A DNA stretch of 24,009 nucleotides from Verrucomicrobia bacterium SCGC AAA164-M04 (GCA_000383735.1 KB912133.1:1-24009); one strand, 5' to 3'. Shown: positions 6,922-15,878, numbered from the stretch's first letter. Notes: generated from the sequence alone by a model not told the origin. Made by a program: numbers and translations.

Positions 6922-7473
6922 TCAGGCGTTAGGATCGACGTCTTGTTCTGCTGAGTTTGACGCTTGTGGCGATTCTCTGCCTGTCAACTCATTGGCGCCA
7001 GCGACTATCCTGAGTGTGTACACCAACCAGACGATAAAATAGGCGATCCCGAGCGGAATAGTTGCCAATGGGATTAAAGCAACAAAGGTCCAGCAGGTGA
7101 TTGAGAGAATACCCAGTGTGATTCCTAATCCTCGTGAGCTTCCTTTCGAGCCCAGTGCCTTGGCGCAGTCCTCGGCCAGGCCCGCATACGAGACGAAATA
7201 CCAGTAGAAATTAAAGAACGGAACGAAAAGTAAGCCGACAGCAGCGCCAGGGGTTGTCCGGGCAATATCAACCGGTATTGCTTTCCAGCATCTGTAGTGC
7301 AGGATCATGGCAGCAATGATAGCTGGAAGGTATGCCAGGATCGGCACAATCCCCCCAAGGAGAATAACATCCGGATCATTGGGCTGGTCAAAACGAAGGA
7401 TATCACAAGTGATCTGGACAATCAGGCCAATGAGACTGAACAAGATGGCGTAAGTTGGTGAAATCCTTTTCAT
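6922..7473 (-). CDS. Multi-pass membrane protein of unknown function
   Basis: A 183-aa protein with about four hydrophobic segments and a polar C-terminal tail. It carries the sequence CWKAIP, then RTTPGAAVGLLFVPFFNFYW and a GLAEDC segment, a motif set I recall from uncharacterised four-helix membrane proteins of Verrucomicrobiota and Planctomycetota. The frame is open up to an ATG at 7602. I place the start at 7473 because the sequence AGGAAA lies just upstream and the first transmembrane helix begins there; the extra 43 residues of the longer form are basic and not membrane-like. Function is unknown. It is the last apparent gene before the tRNA remnant. Confidence 0.7.
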   Translation of the reverse strand: MKRISPTYAILFSLIGLIVQITCDILRFDQPNDPDVILLGGIVPILAYLPAIIAAMILHYRCWKAIPVDIARTTPGAAVGLLFVPFFNFYWYFVSYAGLAEDCAKALGSKGSSRGLGITLGILSITCWTFVALIPLATIPLGIAYFIVWLVYTLRIVAGANELTGRESPQASNSAEQDVDPNA

Positions 7474-7811
7474 GGCTTTCCTTTTTGTGAGCAGAACAGT
7501 ATTTATTCGTAGGGTCCTGAAAGGTGATATCCGTCCATTCTCCACGGTTCTAGAACTAGCTGGGACCTTTGTGGTTGCAATGAAATTTAGGCTCGTGAGC
7601 ACTGATATCAGACAAGGTCCTGCTTGGAGGGAAGTTCCTTCGGCCCCGTCTTGATATTAACACTCCTGAAAAGGAGCTCGAGAGCATCAAAAAGAACCTC
7701 TAGAAAAATCGTCTAGTTGGTAACCCAAAACGCTAAATATTGGTAATTATTGCGTTTATTCAACTATTTCGACTCTCTAAACCCTTGATTCTACAAGGAA
7801 AAAGCAATCAG
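7474..7811. other. Intergenic stretch without a recognisable gene
   Basis: About 340 bases upstream of the membrane protein, AT-rich towards the right. A short plus-strand open tail of about 30 codons ends at TAG near 7702 and reads LDINTPEKELESIKKNL at its C-terminus, but it has no ATG start and no recognised family. It could be the tail of another decayed gene. The promoter of the minus-strand membrane protein should lie here, but I see no clear -35/-10 pair. Confidence 0.5.
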
Positions 7812-7867
7812 TGGAATCCCCTGGGCTCATTAGAAGTGAGATGTTCTATTCAGTTGAGTATTGGGAC
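7812..7867 (-). pseudogene. Degenerate copy of the 5' half of tRNA-Arg(TCT)
   Basis: Read on the minus strand from 7867, the sequence follows the intact tRNA-Arg at 5066-5142 from the acceptor through the anticodon arm. From the D stem to the anticodon stem 28 of 33 bases match, and the anticodon loop CTTCTAA is identical. One anticodon-stem pair differs on both sides (G-C in the intact gene, T-A here), so pairing is kept there. The D stem is broken and no T arm follows. The first bases also encode the last residues and stop of the hypothetical protein at 7846-8373. It is probably the old half of a split integration site. Confidence 0.7.
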
Positions 7868-8373
7868 TTGGAGGCAACGTTTCTAGCGAGAGCTTTGGCG
7901 ACAGACAAGGTTGATGAGTCACAAGAGGGTAATTTTTTTTCGATATCGCTAAAAACGGGAATTTGAAGCTGTTCCCGATCAATTTGCTGCTGATCGCGGG
8001 GGAAGTCAGACCAAGGAAGTGAAATTTCCGCCAAATGAAAACAAGCCCAGGCTCTCCAGCTCCGAAGTCTAGCATGGTCTCCGGAGATCCGGGAGGCCAA
8101 GTGTTGGAAATGGCGGACGGGGTTTCCAATGAAAAGATGGTCCCTGCGGTGGGCTAAAAACCAGACAAGTGCGTGGTAAGGTGCGGCTTGGTCAGGGGTC
8201 ATCGAAGCTTTATTCAGTTGGAGAATGGCTTGGGCAGGTTTTTCTTGAAGCCAAAGAGATTGTGAGAACTCAAGACAGGCCCTATGAAAGGTGGAACCAC
8301 CTTTGGCGCGATGCTGGCGCGTGTGATAAGGGTCAAGATCCGGAGAAGCCTTTGGGAGATGGGGATTTAACAC
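7846..8373 (-). CDS. Conserved hypothetical protein
   Basis: A 175-aa soluble protein with no signal peptide or membrane segment. It is rich in Trp, His and Arg and contains NPHLPKASPDLDPYHTRQHR, then FHRACLEFSQSLWLQEKPAQ and GNPVRHFQHLASR. I recall proteins with this pattern of conserved segments in Verrucomicrobiota without a known function; alpha-helical, TPR-like packing is plausible from AILQLNKA and the Trp/Ala spacing. Its last seven residues and stop codon are encoded by the tRNA-Arg remnant, so the original C-terminus may have been replaced. It is divergent from the SLC13 transporter gene, with a 58-base shared upstream region. Confidence 0.65.
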   Translation of the reverse strand: MLNPHLPKASPDLDPYHTRQHRAKGGSTFHRACLEFSQSLWLQEKPAQAILQLNKASMTPDQAAPYHALVWFLAHRRDHLFIGNPVRHFQHLASRISGDHARLRSWRAWACFHLAEISLPWSDFPRDQQQIDREQLQIPVFSDIEKKLPSCDSSTLSVAKALARNVASKSQYSTE

Positions 8374-8431
8374 AAAAGTGATTTAAGGTTTCCTGAAGGG
8401 TGATGGCGAGGCACAATCTGCCAAGTCCTCC

Positions 8432-10303
8432 ATGGTTGAAACTTGGCAACAGATTGCGCTCGGCGTATTAGTCCTTCTTGTTTTTACAAGCTTTATCAAG
8501 GAGTGGGTCTCTCCTGAAGTGGTTGCAATGGGTGCGCTAGTCGCTTGCGTTTTGATTGGAGTGCTTCCAATCGCAGTGCCGTCGCCTGCTCCGGGACTGG
8601 AGGGAGAAGCTTTTACAAATGCGTTGCGGAGATTTAACGCTGATGCTTTACGTGTCTTTGCTCATCCGGCTCCGATAACGGTGGCTTGCATGTTTGTGCT
8701 GAGTGCTGCTTTGGAGCGAACTGGAGTGATTGAAGTTCTTGGGCATTGGTTTGAGCGGACAGCCGGAACGAGTCCGACTCGCATGTTGGTGATAATGATT
8801 GTAATCGTGGCGGGGCTTTCCGGGTTCATGAATAATACTCCTGTGGTAGTGGTCTTTCTTCCCATCGTCTTAGGGATTTGTCGCCGCAAGAACTGGGCTG
8901 CTTCGAAGTATCTCATTCCGCTTTCTTATGCCGCGATCGTTGGAGGAACCATTACGATCATTGGAACTTCCACTAATCTGGTGGCATCGGGAATCGCCGC
9001 ATCCTATGACCCAAGCTATGCTTTTGGTTTTTTCGATGTGACTCCCCTTGGGATCGTTTTCGTTGCGGTAACCTTTGTCTATTTGCTGACGATTGGAAAA
9101 AAGCTGCTTCCGGATCGGGTCACTCTTGCGGCCCTAATTGACAGTAAGGATGCTCGTGAATTCATAACACGGGCCTTTGTTTCTAAAGAGTCACAGTTGA
9201 TTGGTCAGAGCTTTCTTGAGTCGTCCTTAAAAAAAATGAAAAAGGCGCGAGTGATCGATGTAGTGCGCGATGGAAACCGCGTCCGTGAGAGTTTGAACGA
9301 AGTGGTATTCGAAGAAGGAGATGAGATTATCATCAAGGGGCGATTAGGTGATTTGATGGGCTTGTCGGAAAAGGATGGTATTACCCAAAATACATCTCAT
9401 CAACTGGGGCTTGAGGATGTCCGTACTGAATCGGCAGTTATGATGGAGGGAATTATTGGGCCGGATTCAAGCTTGGCAGGCAAAAGTCTCAAGGAACTCA
9501 ATTTCCGTCAGCGGTTTGGCGTAATTATTGTCGCTGTCCACCGGCGTGGCCGCAATTTGCAGGAGCGATTCGAGGATGTGAAGTTGGCCTTTGGTGATAC
9601 CTTATTGGTGCAGGGGCCAGCTCGAAGGATGCAGCAGCTCTTTGAACTGAAAGACTTTGTAAATCTCAGCGAGCCAAAGGAGGTAGCGATTCGCTCCAAA
9701 AAAGCTCCCTTCGCAATTGCTGCGATTCTGGCCTTTATGGTTTTGGGTCTCCTTTCAGGGATTAATGTCATTCCGGCCATCCCGATTGTGCAGGTCGCTT
9801 TGTGTGCTGCTGTATTTGTTCTTTTGACAGGTTGCATTGATCCTTCTGAGGCTTATCAATCGGTGGAATGGAAGGTTTTATTTTTGATTATCGGTATGCT
9901 GGGGCTTGGGCAGGCGCTTCAATATTCGGGTGTCGCTGACCTTTTAGCGATCAAGCTTGTTGAAGCGACCCATGGAATGGATCCCCGTATTCTGATCTCG
10001 CTCCTTTACTTGTTGTCAGCAATTTTAACGGAGATGGTCAGTAATAATGCGGTGGCAGCCTTGCTCACTCCGCTTGTGATTATTGTCGGAATTCAGCTTG
10101 GGGTAGATCCAAAACCGTTTATTGCAGCGGTGATGTTTGGTTCTTCGGCTAGTTTCGCAACGCCAATTGGTTATCAAACGAACACTTTCGTCTATGGGGC
10201 GGGCGGCTATAAATTTGGCGATTTCTTTCGAGCTGGATTTCCTCTGGCGGTAATTCTGTGGATCGTGGCATCCATTCTTATTCCGATCATTTGGCCTTTG
10301 TGA
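8432..10303 (+). CDS. SLC13/DASS-family anion transporter with two RCK_C domains
   Basis: A 623-aa inner-membrane transporter of the divalent anion:Na+ symporter family. The first half carries [11 protein letters not shown] (134-144) and the substrate/sodium motif GTSTNLV (178-184). The second half carries the repeated counterparts [11 protein letters not shown] and [14 protein letters not shown] near the C-terminus. Between them (about 240-415) lie two cytosolic regulatory TrkA_C/RCK_C-like modules, each with an IxGxSLxEL-type start and a GDxLLVxG-type end. This architecture is shared by bacterial and algal sulfate or dicarboxylate carriers. Sixty bases downstream comes malate dehydrogenase, which might hint at a C4-dicarboxylate, but sulfate is as likely. 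The start at 8432 is chosen because a nearby ATG at 8403 is out of frame. Confidence 0.85.
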   Translation: MVETWQQIALGVLVLLVFTSFIKEWVSPEVVAMGALVACVLIGVLPIAVPSPAPGLEGEAFTNALRRFNADALRVFAHPAPITVACMFVLSAALERTGVIEVLGHWFERTAGTSPTRMLVIMIVIVAGLSGFMNNTPVVVVFLPIVLGICRRKNWAASKYLIPLSYAAIVGGTITIIGTSTNLVASGIAASYDPSYAFGFFDVTPLGIVFVAVTFVYLLTIGKKLLPDRVTLAALIDSKDAREFITRAFVSKESQLIGQSFLESSLKKMKKARVIDVVRDGNRVRESLNEVVFEEGDEIIIKGRLGDLMGLSEKDGITQNTSHQLGLEDVRTESAVMMEGIIGPDSSLAGKSLKELNFRQRFGVIIVAVHRRGRNLQERFEDVKLAFGDTLLVQGPARRMQQLFELKDFVNLSEPKEVAIRSKKAPFAIAAILAFMVLGLLSGINVIPAIPIVQVALCAAVFVLLTGCIDPSEAYQSVEWKVLFLIIGMLGLGQALQYSGVADLLAIKLVEATHGMDPRILISLLYLLSAILTEMVSNNAVAALLTPLVIIVGIQLGVDPKPFIAAVMFGSSASFATPIGYQTNTFVYGAGGYKFGDFFRAGFPLAVILWIVASILIPIIWPL

Positions 10304-10362
10304 AAAATTCCACTCGACATCCATTGACCAAGTGGCTGGGTGAGAGTAAGCAGTGGGCGTCT

Positions 10363-11349
10363 ATGAAAGTTCCAATCACTGTTTCAGTTACAGGTGCCGC
10401 TGGTCAAATCGGCTACGCTCTCCTCACTCGTATTGCCTCTGGCTCGATGTTCGGAGCGGATCAGCCGGTGAATCTTCGTTTGATTGAGATCGAGCCTGCC
10501 ATGGGTGCGCTCGAGGGCACTGTGATGGAACTTAATGACTGCGCGTTCTCTCTTCTCAACGAGATCGTGCCGACTTGTGACCTTGCCGAGGGTTTTCGCG
10601 GAACTGACTGGGCCCTTCTGGTCGGTTCAGTTCCCCGCAAAGCGGGTATGGAGCGAAATGATCTTCTTGGGATTAACGGTAAAATTTTCACAGGGCAGGG
10701 GCAGGCGATAGCCGCTAACGCAGCTTCTGGGGTTCGCACTTTGGTGGTTGGAAATCCTTGCAACACCAATTGTCTGATCGCGATGAACAATGCGGCCGGA
10801 ATTCCTAAAGAGCAATTCTTTGCTATGACACGACTCGATGAGAATCGTGCCAAGAGCCAGCTTGCAGCTAAGGCAGGAGTTCACAGTAGCGATGTCACAA
10901 ATCTTTGTATTTGGGGGAATCACTCCGCTACCCAGTATCCTGATTTCACAAATGCGAAAATCAAAGGCCAACTGGTTGCTAATGTCATCACTGACCGTGA
11001 GTGGCTTGAGGGTGAGTTTATTTCGACCGTTCAGCAGCGGGGTGCTGCCATTATCAAAGCACGCGGAGCTAGTTCAGCCGCTTCTGCCGCAAATGGAGTG
11101 GTTGATACTGTCCGCTCACTTGTGACTCCGACTCCCAAAGGAGATTGGAGCAGCGTTGCGGTTTGCTCGGATGGATCTTACGGGATACCTGAGGGACTCA
11201 TTGCCTCCATGCCTATTCGGACCGATGGTTCGACATGGGAAGTGGTCCAAGGGGTCGAGCTAGACGAGTTCTCTCGTGCTAAGGTCGATGCATCGGTTGC
11301 CGAGCTTGCAAGTGAGCGAGAAGCGGTTGCTGATCTTATTCCTTCCTAA
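10363..11349 (+). CDS. mdh: Malate dehydrogenase (NAD-dependent, LDH/MDH superfamily type 2)
   Basis: Oxidises malate to oxaloacetate in the TCA cycle; cytoplasmic. The 328-aa protein begins with the Rossmann motif [12 protein letters not shown] (10-21). It has the active-site loop [13 protein letters not shown] with the substrate-binding arginines, then NPCNTN (131-136), TRLDENRA with the catalytic Asp (about 160), and WGNHS with the catalytic His (187). The frame is open back to 10258, overlapping the transporter gene, but the true start is ATG 10363, which gives the standard N-terminus. The order transporter-mdh-thiG on one strand with short gaps suggests co-transcription. Confidence 0.93.
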   Translation: MKVPITVSVTGAAGQIGYALLTRIASGSMFGADQPVNLRLIEIEPAMGALEGTVMELNDCAFSLLNEIVPTCDLAEGFRGTDWALLVGSVPRKAGMERNDLLGINGKIFTGQGQAIAANAASGVRTLVVGNPCNTNCLIAMNNAAGIPKEQFFAMTRLDENRAKSQLAAKAGVHSSDVTNLCIWGNHSATQYPDFTNAKIKGQLVANVITDREWLEGEFISTVQQRGAAIIKARGASSAASAANGVVDTVRSLVTPTPKGDWSSVAVCSDGSYGIPEGLIASMPIRTDGSTWEVVQGVELDEFSRAKVDASVAELASEREAVADLIPS

Positions 11350-11363
11350 TACTTATAACTTTT

Positions 11364-12149
11364 ATGGCATCATCATTGGTCATTGCAGGTCGTGAGTTTA
11401 AGTCACGATTGATGCTTGGGACGGGGAAATTTTCGTCCAATGAACTTATGAGTGAAGCTCTAGTCGCTTCCGGGACCGAAATCGTCACGGTGGCACTGAG
11501 GCGGGCTGACCTTAGCGGGAAATCAGATCCTTTCGCTAACATTTTGGATTTCATCGATCCTGAAAAATATTTGCTCTTACCTAATACAAGCGGGGCAATG
11601 AACGCAGAGGAAGCGATCCGACTTGCTCGGTTAGCAGCGGCGGCAGGTCTTCCTAAATGGATCAAACTTGAGATTCATCCGGATCCAACCTATTTGCTTC
11701 CAGATCCCATCGAGACACTGAAGGCCGCTGAGATTTTGGTTAAGGAGGAGTTTACGGTTCTTCCTTATATCAATGCCGATCCTGTTTTAGCAAAACGCTT
11801 ACAGGAGGTTGGGACTGCTGCTGTGATGCCTCTGGGTGCTCCAATCGGAAGCAATAAAGGAGTTGTTACAGGTGATCAGATTCGGATCATAATCGATCAG
11901 GCCCAAGTGCCTGTTGTGGTGGACGCTGGACTCGGAGCCCCAAGTCATGCCGCTGAGGCCATGGAGTTGGGGGCTGATGCGGTGCTTGTAAATACTGCTA
12001 TTGCGATTGCTTCAGATCCTTGTCGGATGGGGAATGCCTTCAAACTTGCGGTGCAAGCGGGGCGGGATGCTTTCGAAATGGGACTTCCCGAGACAAGTGA
12101 GGAGGCTGAAGCAACTAGTCCTTTAACCGGCTTTTTGGCTGGTTCTTAG
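11364..12149 (+). CDS. thiG: Thiazole synthase
   Basis: ThiG builds the thiazole phosphate of thiamin from 1-deoxy-xylulose 5-phosphate, dehydroglycine and the ThiS thiocarboxylate. The 261-aa TIM-barrel protein has the expected N-terminus ([10 protein letters not shown]), the Schiff-base lysine 101 in WIKLEIHPD, then [11 protein letters not shown] and the phosphate-binding [12 protein letters not shown] and [12 protein letters not shown] near the C-terminus. Length is normal. Neither thiS, thiF nor thiH/thiO is adjacent, so partner genes must be elsewhere. The start lies 14 bases after mdh and lacks a Shine-Dalgarno site. Confidence 0.95.
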   Translation: MASSLVIAGREFKSRLMLGTGKFSSNELMSEALVASGTEIVTVALRRADLSGKSDPFANILDFIDPEKYLLLPNTSGAMNAEEAIRLARLAAAAGLPKWIKLEIHPDPTYLLPDPIETLKAAEILVKEEFTVLPYINADPVLAKRLQEVGTAAVMPLGAPIGSNKGVVTGDQIRIIIDQAQVPVVVDAGLGAPSHAAEAMELGADAVLVNTAIAIASDPCRMGNAFKLAVQAGRDAFEMGLPETSEEAEATSPLTGFLAGS

Positions 12150-12199
12150 CGTGAGAATATTTTCCCAGAGAGTGGTTGTCTGCTTTGTGAAAAAGCTCC

Positions 12200-12231
12200 C
12201 CTTACTAAAACCATTGTTTCGTAAGGTTTTT
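12200..12231 (+). terminator. Probable intrinsic terminator after thiG
   Basis: CCTTAC (12200-12205) pairs with GTAAGG (12221-12226), with an inner AAAC/GTTT helix and a small asymmetric gap, followed by five T. It lies about 50 bases after the thiG stop and before the next gene, so it probably ends the SLC13-mdh-thiG transcript. Confidence 0.6.
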
Positions 12232-12281
12232 ACTATCAAAATTAGGAAAATTTAGTATTATGTTTTCAGGGGGTCATCCAG

Positions 12282-13478
12282 ATGAACTTTCCGTTGAGAA
12301 CGAGTATGCCAGACGAAGCAAAAAAGCTGCAAGCAACCCGGATTTTACTGACAGCTGCTGCTGTTGTAGTCTTAGTCACGGGGCTCAAGCTAGGACAGTC
12401 GTTTTTTGTCCCAGTCCTACTCGCGGGTTTTATTGCGACTGTTTCTTTCCCGATTACTTCTTGGCTTCGTAAGCGCCGAGTGCCTATGCCTATTTCGGTT
12501 CTTCTGACTGTGCTTGTTGACTTCGCATTTATGACTGGAGTTGTCATTATTGTGATTACCCTAACGGGCGACTTGGAATCGAAATGGCAGGATAAATATT
12601 ACCCGGCCATGAACACAAAGATCGAGGAGGTCCGCGAGACAGCGGTTGGAGTGCTCGAAAACTTAAAGATTCCAGATGCCCGGAAAACTGTCGATAATTA
12701 CGCTACGATCAAGATTCCTGCGCAGATTGGAAAAAATTTCGATCCCTTTGACCTCGGAAAGGATGTTGCAGTGAGAGTCCTTGGATTTCTTGGGTCTACT
12801 CTTTTGATCCTAATTCTCACGGTTTTCATGCTGAGCGAAGCTAGGATGTTTGGACGTCGTGTGAATGCGATCCTTGAAGCACGAGGGCCAAATTTGGATC
12901 GTCTGATGAACTCAACGGCGGATATTCAGAGATACCTCGCGATGAAAACCGTGGTTAGCCTCGCAACTGGTGTGCTCGCGGGGTTTCTTTGTTGGGCTGC
13001 TGGATTAGATTTCTATATTTTGTGGGGAATTTTAGCTTTTGCTCTGAATTTCATCCCTGTGCTCGGTTCAATTATCGCAGGAATTCCTCCCTTTATCTTG
13101 GCATTTTTGGTGGATGGCGGTCCTAGTGCCTTGGCGGTTGGGGTGGGCTATATCTCCATCAATATCTTCTTAGGTAATTTCCTTGAGCCTATGCTGATGG
13201 GGCGTCGCTTTGGTCTGTCAACCTTGGTGGTGATCATTTCAGTTTTATTTTGGGGTTTTGTTTGGGGTCCAGTTGGGATGTTCCTCGCTGTTCCGTTGAC
13301 GATGGTTCTGAAAGTGATGTTGGATAATTCGGATGAGCTACGCTGGATTGCTGTTGCGATCACCAAAGAGAAGCCAGGCTCAATTTTAGATCTCCACGAC
13401 CTTGATGACTCACTTGACCAGTTGTCTTCCCGCGATCGAGTCGATTTGTCTGCGGTTACGGCAGAGAAGCGAGGTTAG
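12282..13478 (+). CDS. AI-2E family transporter (PerM/TqsA-type permease)
   Basis: A 398-aa polytopic inner-membrane protein. Hydrophobic helices near the N-terminus (about 20-60 and 70-95) are followed by a soluble amphipathic domain (about 95-165). Then come the C-terminal membrane helices with the family signature LAFALNFIPVLGSIIAGIPP and NFLEPMLMGRRFGLS, and FWGFVWGPVGMFLAVPL. A polar tail of about 40 residues ends the protein. Family members are proposed exporters of autoinducer-2 or act as Na+/H+ antiporters; the substrate cannot be read from sequence. The start at 12282 is preceded by AGGGGG eight bases upstream, a better ribosome site than most genes here have. It follows the terminator and so begins a new transcript. 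Confidence 0.85.
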   Translation: MNFPLRTSMPDEAKKLQATRILLTAAAVVVLVTGLKLGQSFFVPVLLAGFIATVSFPITSWLRKRRVPMPISVLLTVLVDFAFMTGVVIIVITLTGDLESKWQDKYYPAMNTKIEEVRETAVGVLENLKIPDARKTVDNYATIKIPAQIGKNFDPFDLGKDVAVRVLGFLGSTLLILILTVFMLSEARMFGRRVNAILEARGPNLDRLMNSTADIQRYLAMKTVVSLATGVLAGFLCWAAGLDFYILWGILAFALNFIPVLGSIIAGIPPFILAFLVDGGPSALAVGVGYISINIFLGNFLEPMLMGRRFGLSTLVVIISVLFWGFVWGPVGMFLAVPLTMVLKVMLDNSDELRWIAVAITKEKPGSILDLHDLDDSLDQLSSRDRVDLSAVTAEKRG

Positions 13479-13523
13479 GGTGGACGTGGTTGCCTTCCTA
13501 AATTGATGCGCTAGGATTCGGGT

Positions 13524-14507
13524 GTGCGGAAAACTGGTGTCCAGAAACTGGCGTTGTTATCGATCGCCCTTTTAATCGTGCTGATTTTTGCCGGGGCGGT
13601 TGTTCGGGTTACGGGTTCTGGTCTGGGTTGCCCCGACTGGCCGACTTGCTGGGGTGAATTTATCCCTCCAACAAGTATTGAGCAGGTTGATGAGGCTTAC
13701 TTAGAAAAGAAGCTTCCAAGATTTAAGAAGTCTGCCGAGCGCTTCGGTCGCAATCCTGATGAAATCACGGTGGAGCGGCTTCTTGAAGAATATGACCCAG
13801 TTCAGACTTGGATCGAATTTACGAACCGGCTTCTTGCTCTGCCGGTTTTGCTCGCAAATTTTTTATTGATGATCGCCTGCTTGAGGAGTCGGATCATGCC
13901 TAAGCTTGGAGTGTGTGCGTTTGCTCTGGTGATTATAAGTGCTCTGACTGGAATCGTGGTGGTGGCTAGTGGTTTGCGATCCGGAGTGGTGACGATTCAC
14001 ATGGCTCTTGCTTTTCTTCAGCTTTTTGTTTTGACCTACCTTTACTGGGCTGGTGTGAGACCCGGAAGTTTGCGGACTCAGATTGCAGGCCCTAGTCGCC
14101 CGCAAGTCATGATTCTTTTATCCTGTGTGATGATAGAATGGGCAATGGGATCCCAGATCCGTGAAGTGACCGATAGGCTCATGATGGAACAGGGGATTGC
14201 ATCGCGTGGCAGTTGGATTGATGAAATTTCAGAGTCTTTTATCTACCTCATTCATCGAAGCTTTTCTTGGTCTATTTTGATTGCAGCTCTCTGGTTGGGA
14301 TACAAATCGAGGTGGAAGGGGACAATTCCTCGCCTAGTTCTGGGCCTAGTTTTTGCGCTGATGTTAATGGGGTTAATTTTGAGTAGCTCGGGTATTCATG
14401 CCGTAGTTCAGGTTCTTCATGTAGGGGTTGCCGGAGGATTGGTGGCTGCCGTCTATTATTGGTGGTTGGCCTCCAAAACACTGGATGGGGGAGGCTCAGG
14501 TGGGTGA
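13524..14507 (+). CDS. ctaA: Heme A synthase, COX15/CtaA family (long-loop type)
   Basis: Oxidises the C8 methyl group of heme O to give heme A for cytochrome c oxidase; inner membrane. The 327-aa protein starts with GTG. The first loop carries GCPDWPTCWG with Cys36 and Cys42, the family's conserved pair. Heme-ligand histidines are visible at 159 (TIHM), 244 (IHRSF), 292 and 299 (QVLHVGVAG). The EXXHR motif reads EFTNR (98-102), with Asn in place of His, and a 50-residue insertion precedes it; I recall both in the Bacteroidota-type subfamily. Eight membrane helices fit the hydrophobic pattern. No oxidase genes are next to it. It overlaps the downstream MFS gene by eight bases. Confidence 0.88.
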   Translation: MRKTGVQKLALLSIALLIVLIFAGAVVRVTGSGLGCPDWPTCWGEFIPPTSIEQVDEAYLEKKLPRFKKSAERFGRNPDEITVERLLEEYDPVQTWIEFTNRLLALPVLLANFLLMIACLRSRIMPKLGVCAFALVIISALTGIVVVASGLRSGVVTIHMALAFLQLFVLTYLYWAGVRPGSLRTQIAGPSRPQVMILLSCVMIEWAMGSQIREVTDRLMMEQGIASRGSWIDEISESFIYLIHRSFSWSILIAALWLGYKSRWKGTIPRLVLGLVFALMLMGLILSSSGIHAVVQVLHVGVAGGLVAAVYYWWLASKTLDGGGSGG

Positions 14508-15711
14508 GAACGAATATCGTTCACGAACTTTTCATCTCGAAAATCTGAGAGCTTTTCCGGCGGGTGTGGTCGAAACTCTGAGTACGACCTTCTCCATTCT
14601 AATTGCTAATCGGGTTTTTGAAGCTGGTGGGGTTGCTAAAGCGACCTTGGTCGCGTTGCCTAGTCTTGGCTTATTGTTGAGTCTTTTTGTCGTTCAGGCA
14701 GTAAGGCGTACTGGCCTTTCGGCAAATTTAATGTTGGCCGTTATCTTCGGGATATCTGGTGTCGGTTTTACGATTAGTTCATTCGCGGGAAATTGTTTCG
14801 AGATCTACATGTTTGGAATGGTGGTCGCATTAGTCACTCTGACTTTGAATCTCCCCCTTTTTTCTCAAATTTATCATAGTCATTATCCTGACAAAGTTCG
14901 TGGTAAGTTGTTTTCAATAACAGCCTTTATGAGGAAAATCTATGCCATTGGGGCGGCTTTTCTCTTTGGGTGGTTACTCACGGCCTCACTTAATAATTAC
15001 CCATTATTGCTGCAACTTTATGCAGGTTCTTCCTTCATGATGGCGGGATGTGTTCTCGCAATTGAAAAAGTAAAATTAAGCCGCTCTAATAAAGTGAGGC
15101 TCTTTGATGCCTTTAGGCATACGAGCGAAAATCATCGGTTTCGACGTTTACTCGTATCTTGGATGATTCTTGGGATTGGTAACCTGCTCTCGTTTTCTCT
15201 TTTCGTAGAATATATCACCAATAAGGAATACGGTTTTGATCTCAGCGAAAACCACGTCAGCATTATCACGACCGTCATTCCAGAAACCTGCTTTTTTGTT
15301 TTTGTTTTGGTCTGGGGCAGGCTCTTCGACAAGCTAAATTTCTACCTTCTGCGCTGTATCTTAAACGCCTTTTTTGCAGCAGGAATCATCTTCTATTTCA
15401 TGGGAGATGGATTATGGGCCCTCTATTTAGGAATCGGGTTGCACGGAGTGGCAAGAGCGGGAGGGAATGTTGTATGGAGTCTGTGGGTGACTAAATTCTC
15501 TGATGCCGAGCATGTCGCAGAATATATGAGCGTGCATACTTTTCTTACAGGTTGCCGAGGAGTGATCGCGCCATTTTTAGCCTTTCCGCTGGCGGCCGCA
15601 TTCGGGCCTTTTTGGGTGGGAGGGCTTTCAGCGGTTCTTATTGTGATTGCTACCGCCATCATAATGAAGGAGATAAAATTGAAAGATCAGGACTTGTCAG
15701 CTCCCAATTGA
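14500..15711 (+). CDS. MFS-type membrane transporter
   Basis: A roughly 403-aa polytopic protein with about ten to twelve hydrophobic helices and a central charged linker near KVKLSRSNKVRLFDAFRHTS, the layout of the major facilitator superfamily. A DKVRGKLFS segment after the fourth or fifth helix resembles the MFS cytosolic loop. I place the start at GTG 14500, because GGGGGAGG lies five bases upstream and the gene then overlaps ctaA by eight bases, which suggests translational coupling. ATG 14485 or ATG 14428 would be longer alternatives inside ctaA. Substrate is unknown; coupling to ctaA does not by itself imply heme transport. Confidence 0.78.
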   Translation: MGENEYRSRTFHLENLRAFPAGVVETLSTTFSILIANRVFEAGGVAKATLVALPSLGLLLSLFVVQAVRRTGLSANLMLAVIFGISGVGFTISSFAGNCFEIYMFGMVVALVTLTLNLPLFSQIYHSHYPDKVRGKLFSITAFMRKIYAIGAAFLFGWLLTASLNNYPLLLQLYAGSSFMMAGCVLAIEKVKLSRSNKVRLFDAFRHTSENHRFRRLLVSWMILGIGNLLSFSLFVEYITNKEYGFDLSENHVSIITTVIPETCFFVFVLVWGRLFDKLNFYLLRCILNAFFAAGIIFYFMGDGLWALYLGIGLHGVARAGGNVVWSLWVTKFSDAEHVAEYMSVHTFLTGCRGVIAPFLAFPLAAAFGPFWVGGLSAVLIVIATAIIMKEIKLKDQDLSAPN

Positions 15712-15764
15712 GGGATATCATCCGCGCCGTCGGCGGAACGGTCACCTACTCGGTTCGCTAATAA

Positions 15765-15840
15765 GCCACCTTAGCTCAGTTGGTAGAGCTACTGATTTGT
15801 AATCAGTAGGTCGACGGTTCGAGTCCGTCAGGTGGCTCCA
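15765..15840 (+). tRNA. tRNA-Thr(TGT) with encoded CCA
   Basis: A complete 76-base cloverleaf: acceptor GCCACCT/AGGTGGC, D stem GCTC/GAGC, anticodon stem ACTGA/TCAGT with loop TTTGTAA (anticodon TGT), T arm GACGG-TTCGAGT-CCGTC, discriminator T, and CCA at 15838-15840. A strong terminator follows six bases later. Confidence 0.97.
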
Positions 15841-15846
15841 TTTTAT

Positions 15847-15878
15847 AGCCCCGTAACCACATGGTTACGGGGCTTTTG
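15847..15878 (+). terminator. Intrinsic terminator after tRNA-Thr
   Basis: A perfect 12-bp stem, AGCCCCGTAACC (15847-15858) and GGTTACGGGGCT (15863-15874), with a four-base loop ACAT and a following T tract. It is placed directly after the tRNA and before the esterase gene. Confidence 0.92.

Larger units (their letters stand above)
5143..7867. mobile_element. Putative decayed integrative element at tRNA-Arg
   Basis: This 2.7-kb stretch is bounded on the left by intact tRNA-Arg and on the right by a degenerate copy of the tRNA's 5' half, through the anticodon arm. Inside, next to the tRNA, lies a truncated integrase-like fragment on the plus strand, followed by two small lipoprotein genes, a stop-interrupted LRR gene and a membrane-protein gene. 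Gene density is low and remnants are common, unlike the compact flanks. The arrangement fits an element that integrated in the anticodon region and supplied a new 5' tRNA half, leaving the old half to decay on the far side. No complete integrase or excision gene remains, so the call is inferred. Confidence 0.45.

Noticed and set aside
7474..7602. 43-residue extension of the membrane protein at 6922-7473
   Set aside because: Basic, non-membrane sequence; the ATG at 7473 has an AGGAAA ribosome site just upstream.
10258..10362. N-terminal extension of malate dehydrogenase
   Set aside because: It overlaps the transporter gene, is not MDH-like, and the ATG at 10363 gives the standard N-terminus.
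12260..12472. 70-codon frame at the start of the AI-2E transporter gene
   Set aside because: Out-of-frame shadow; the membrane-protein frame starting at 12282 has a good ribosome site and clear family motifs.
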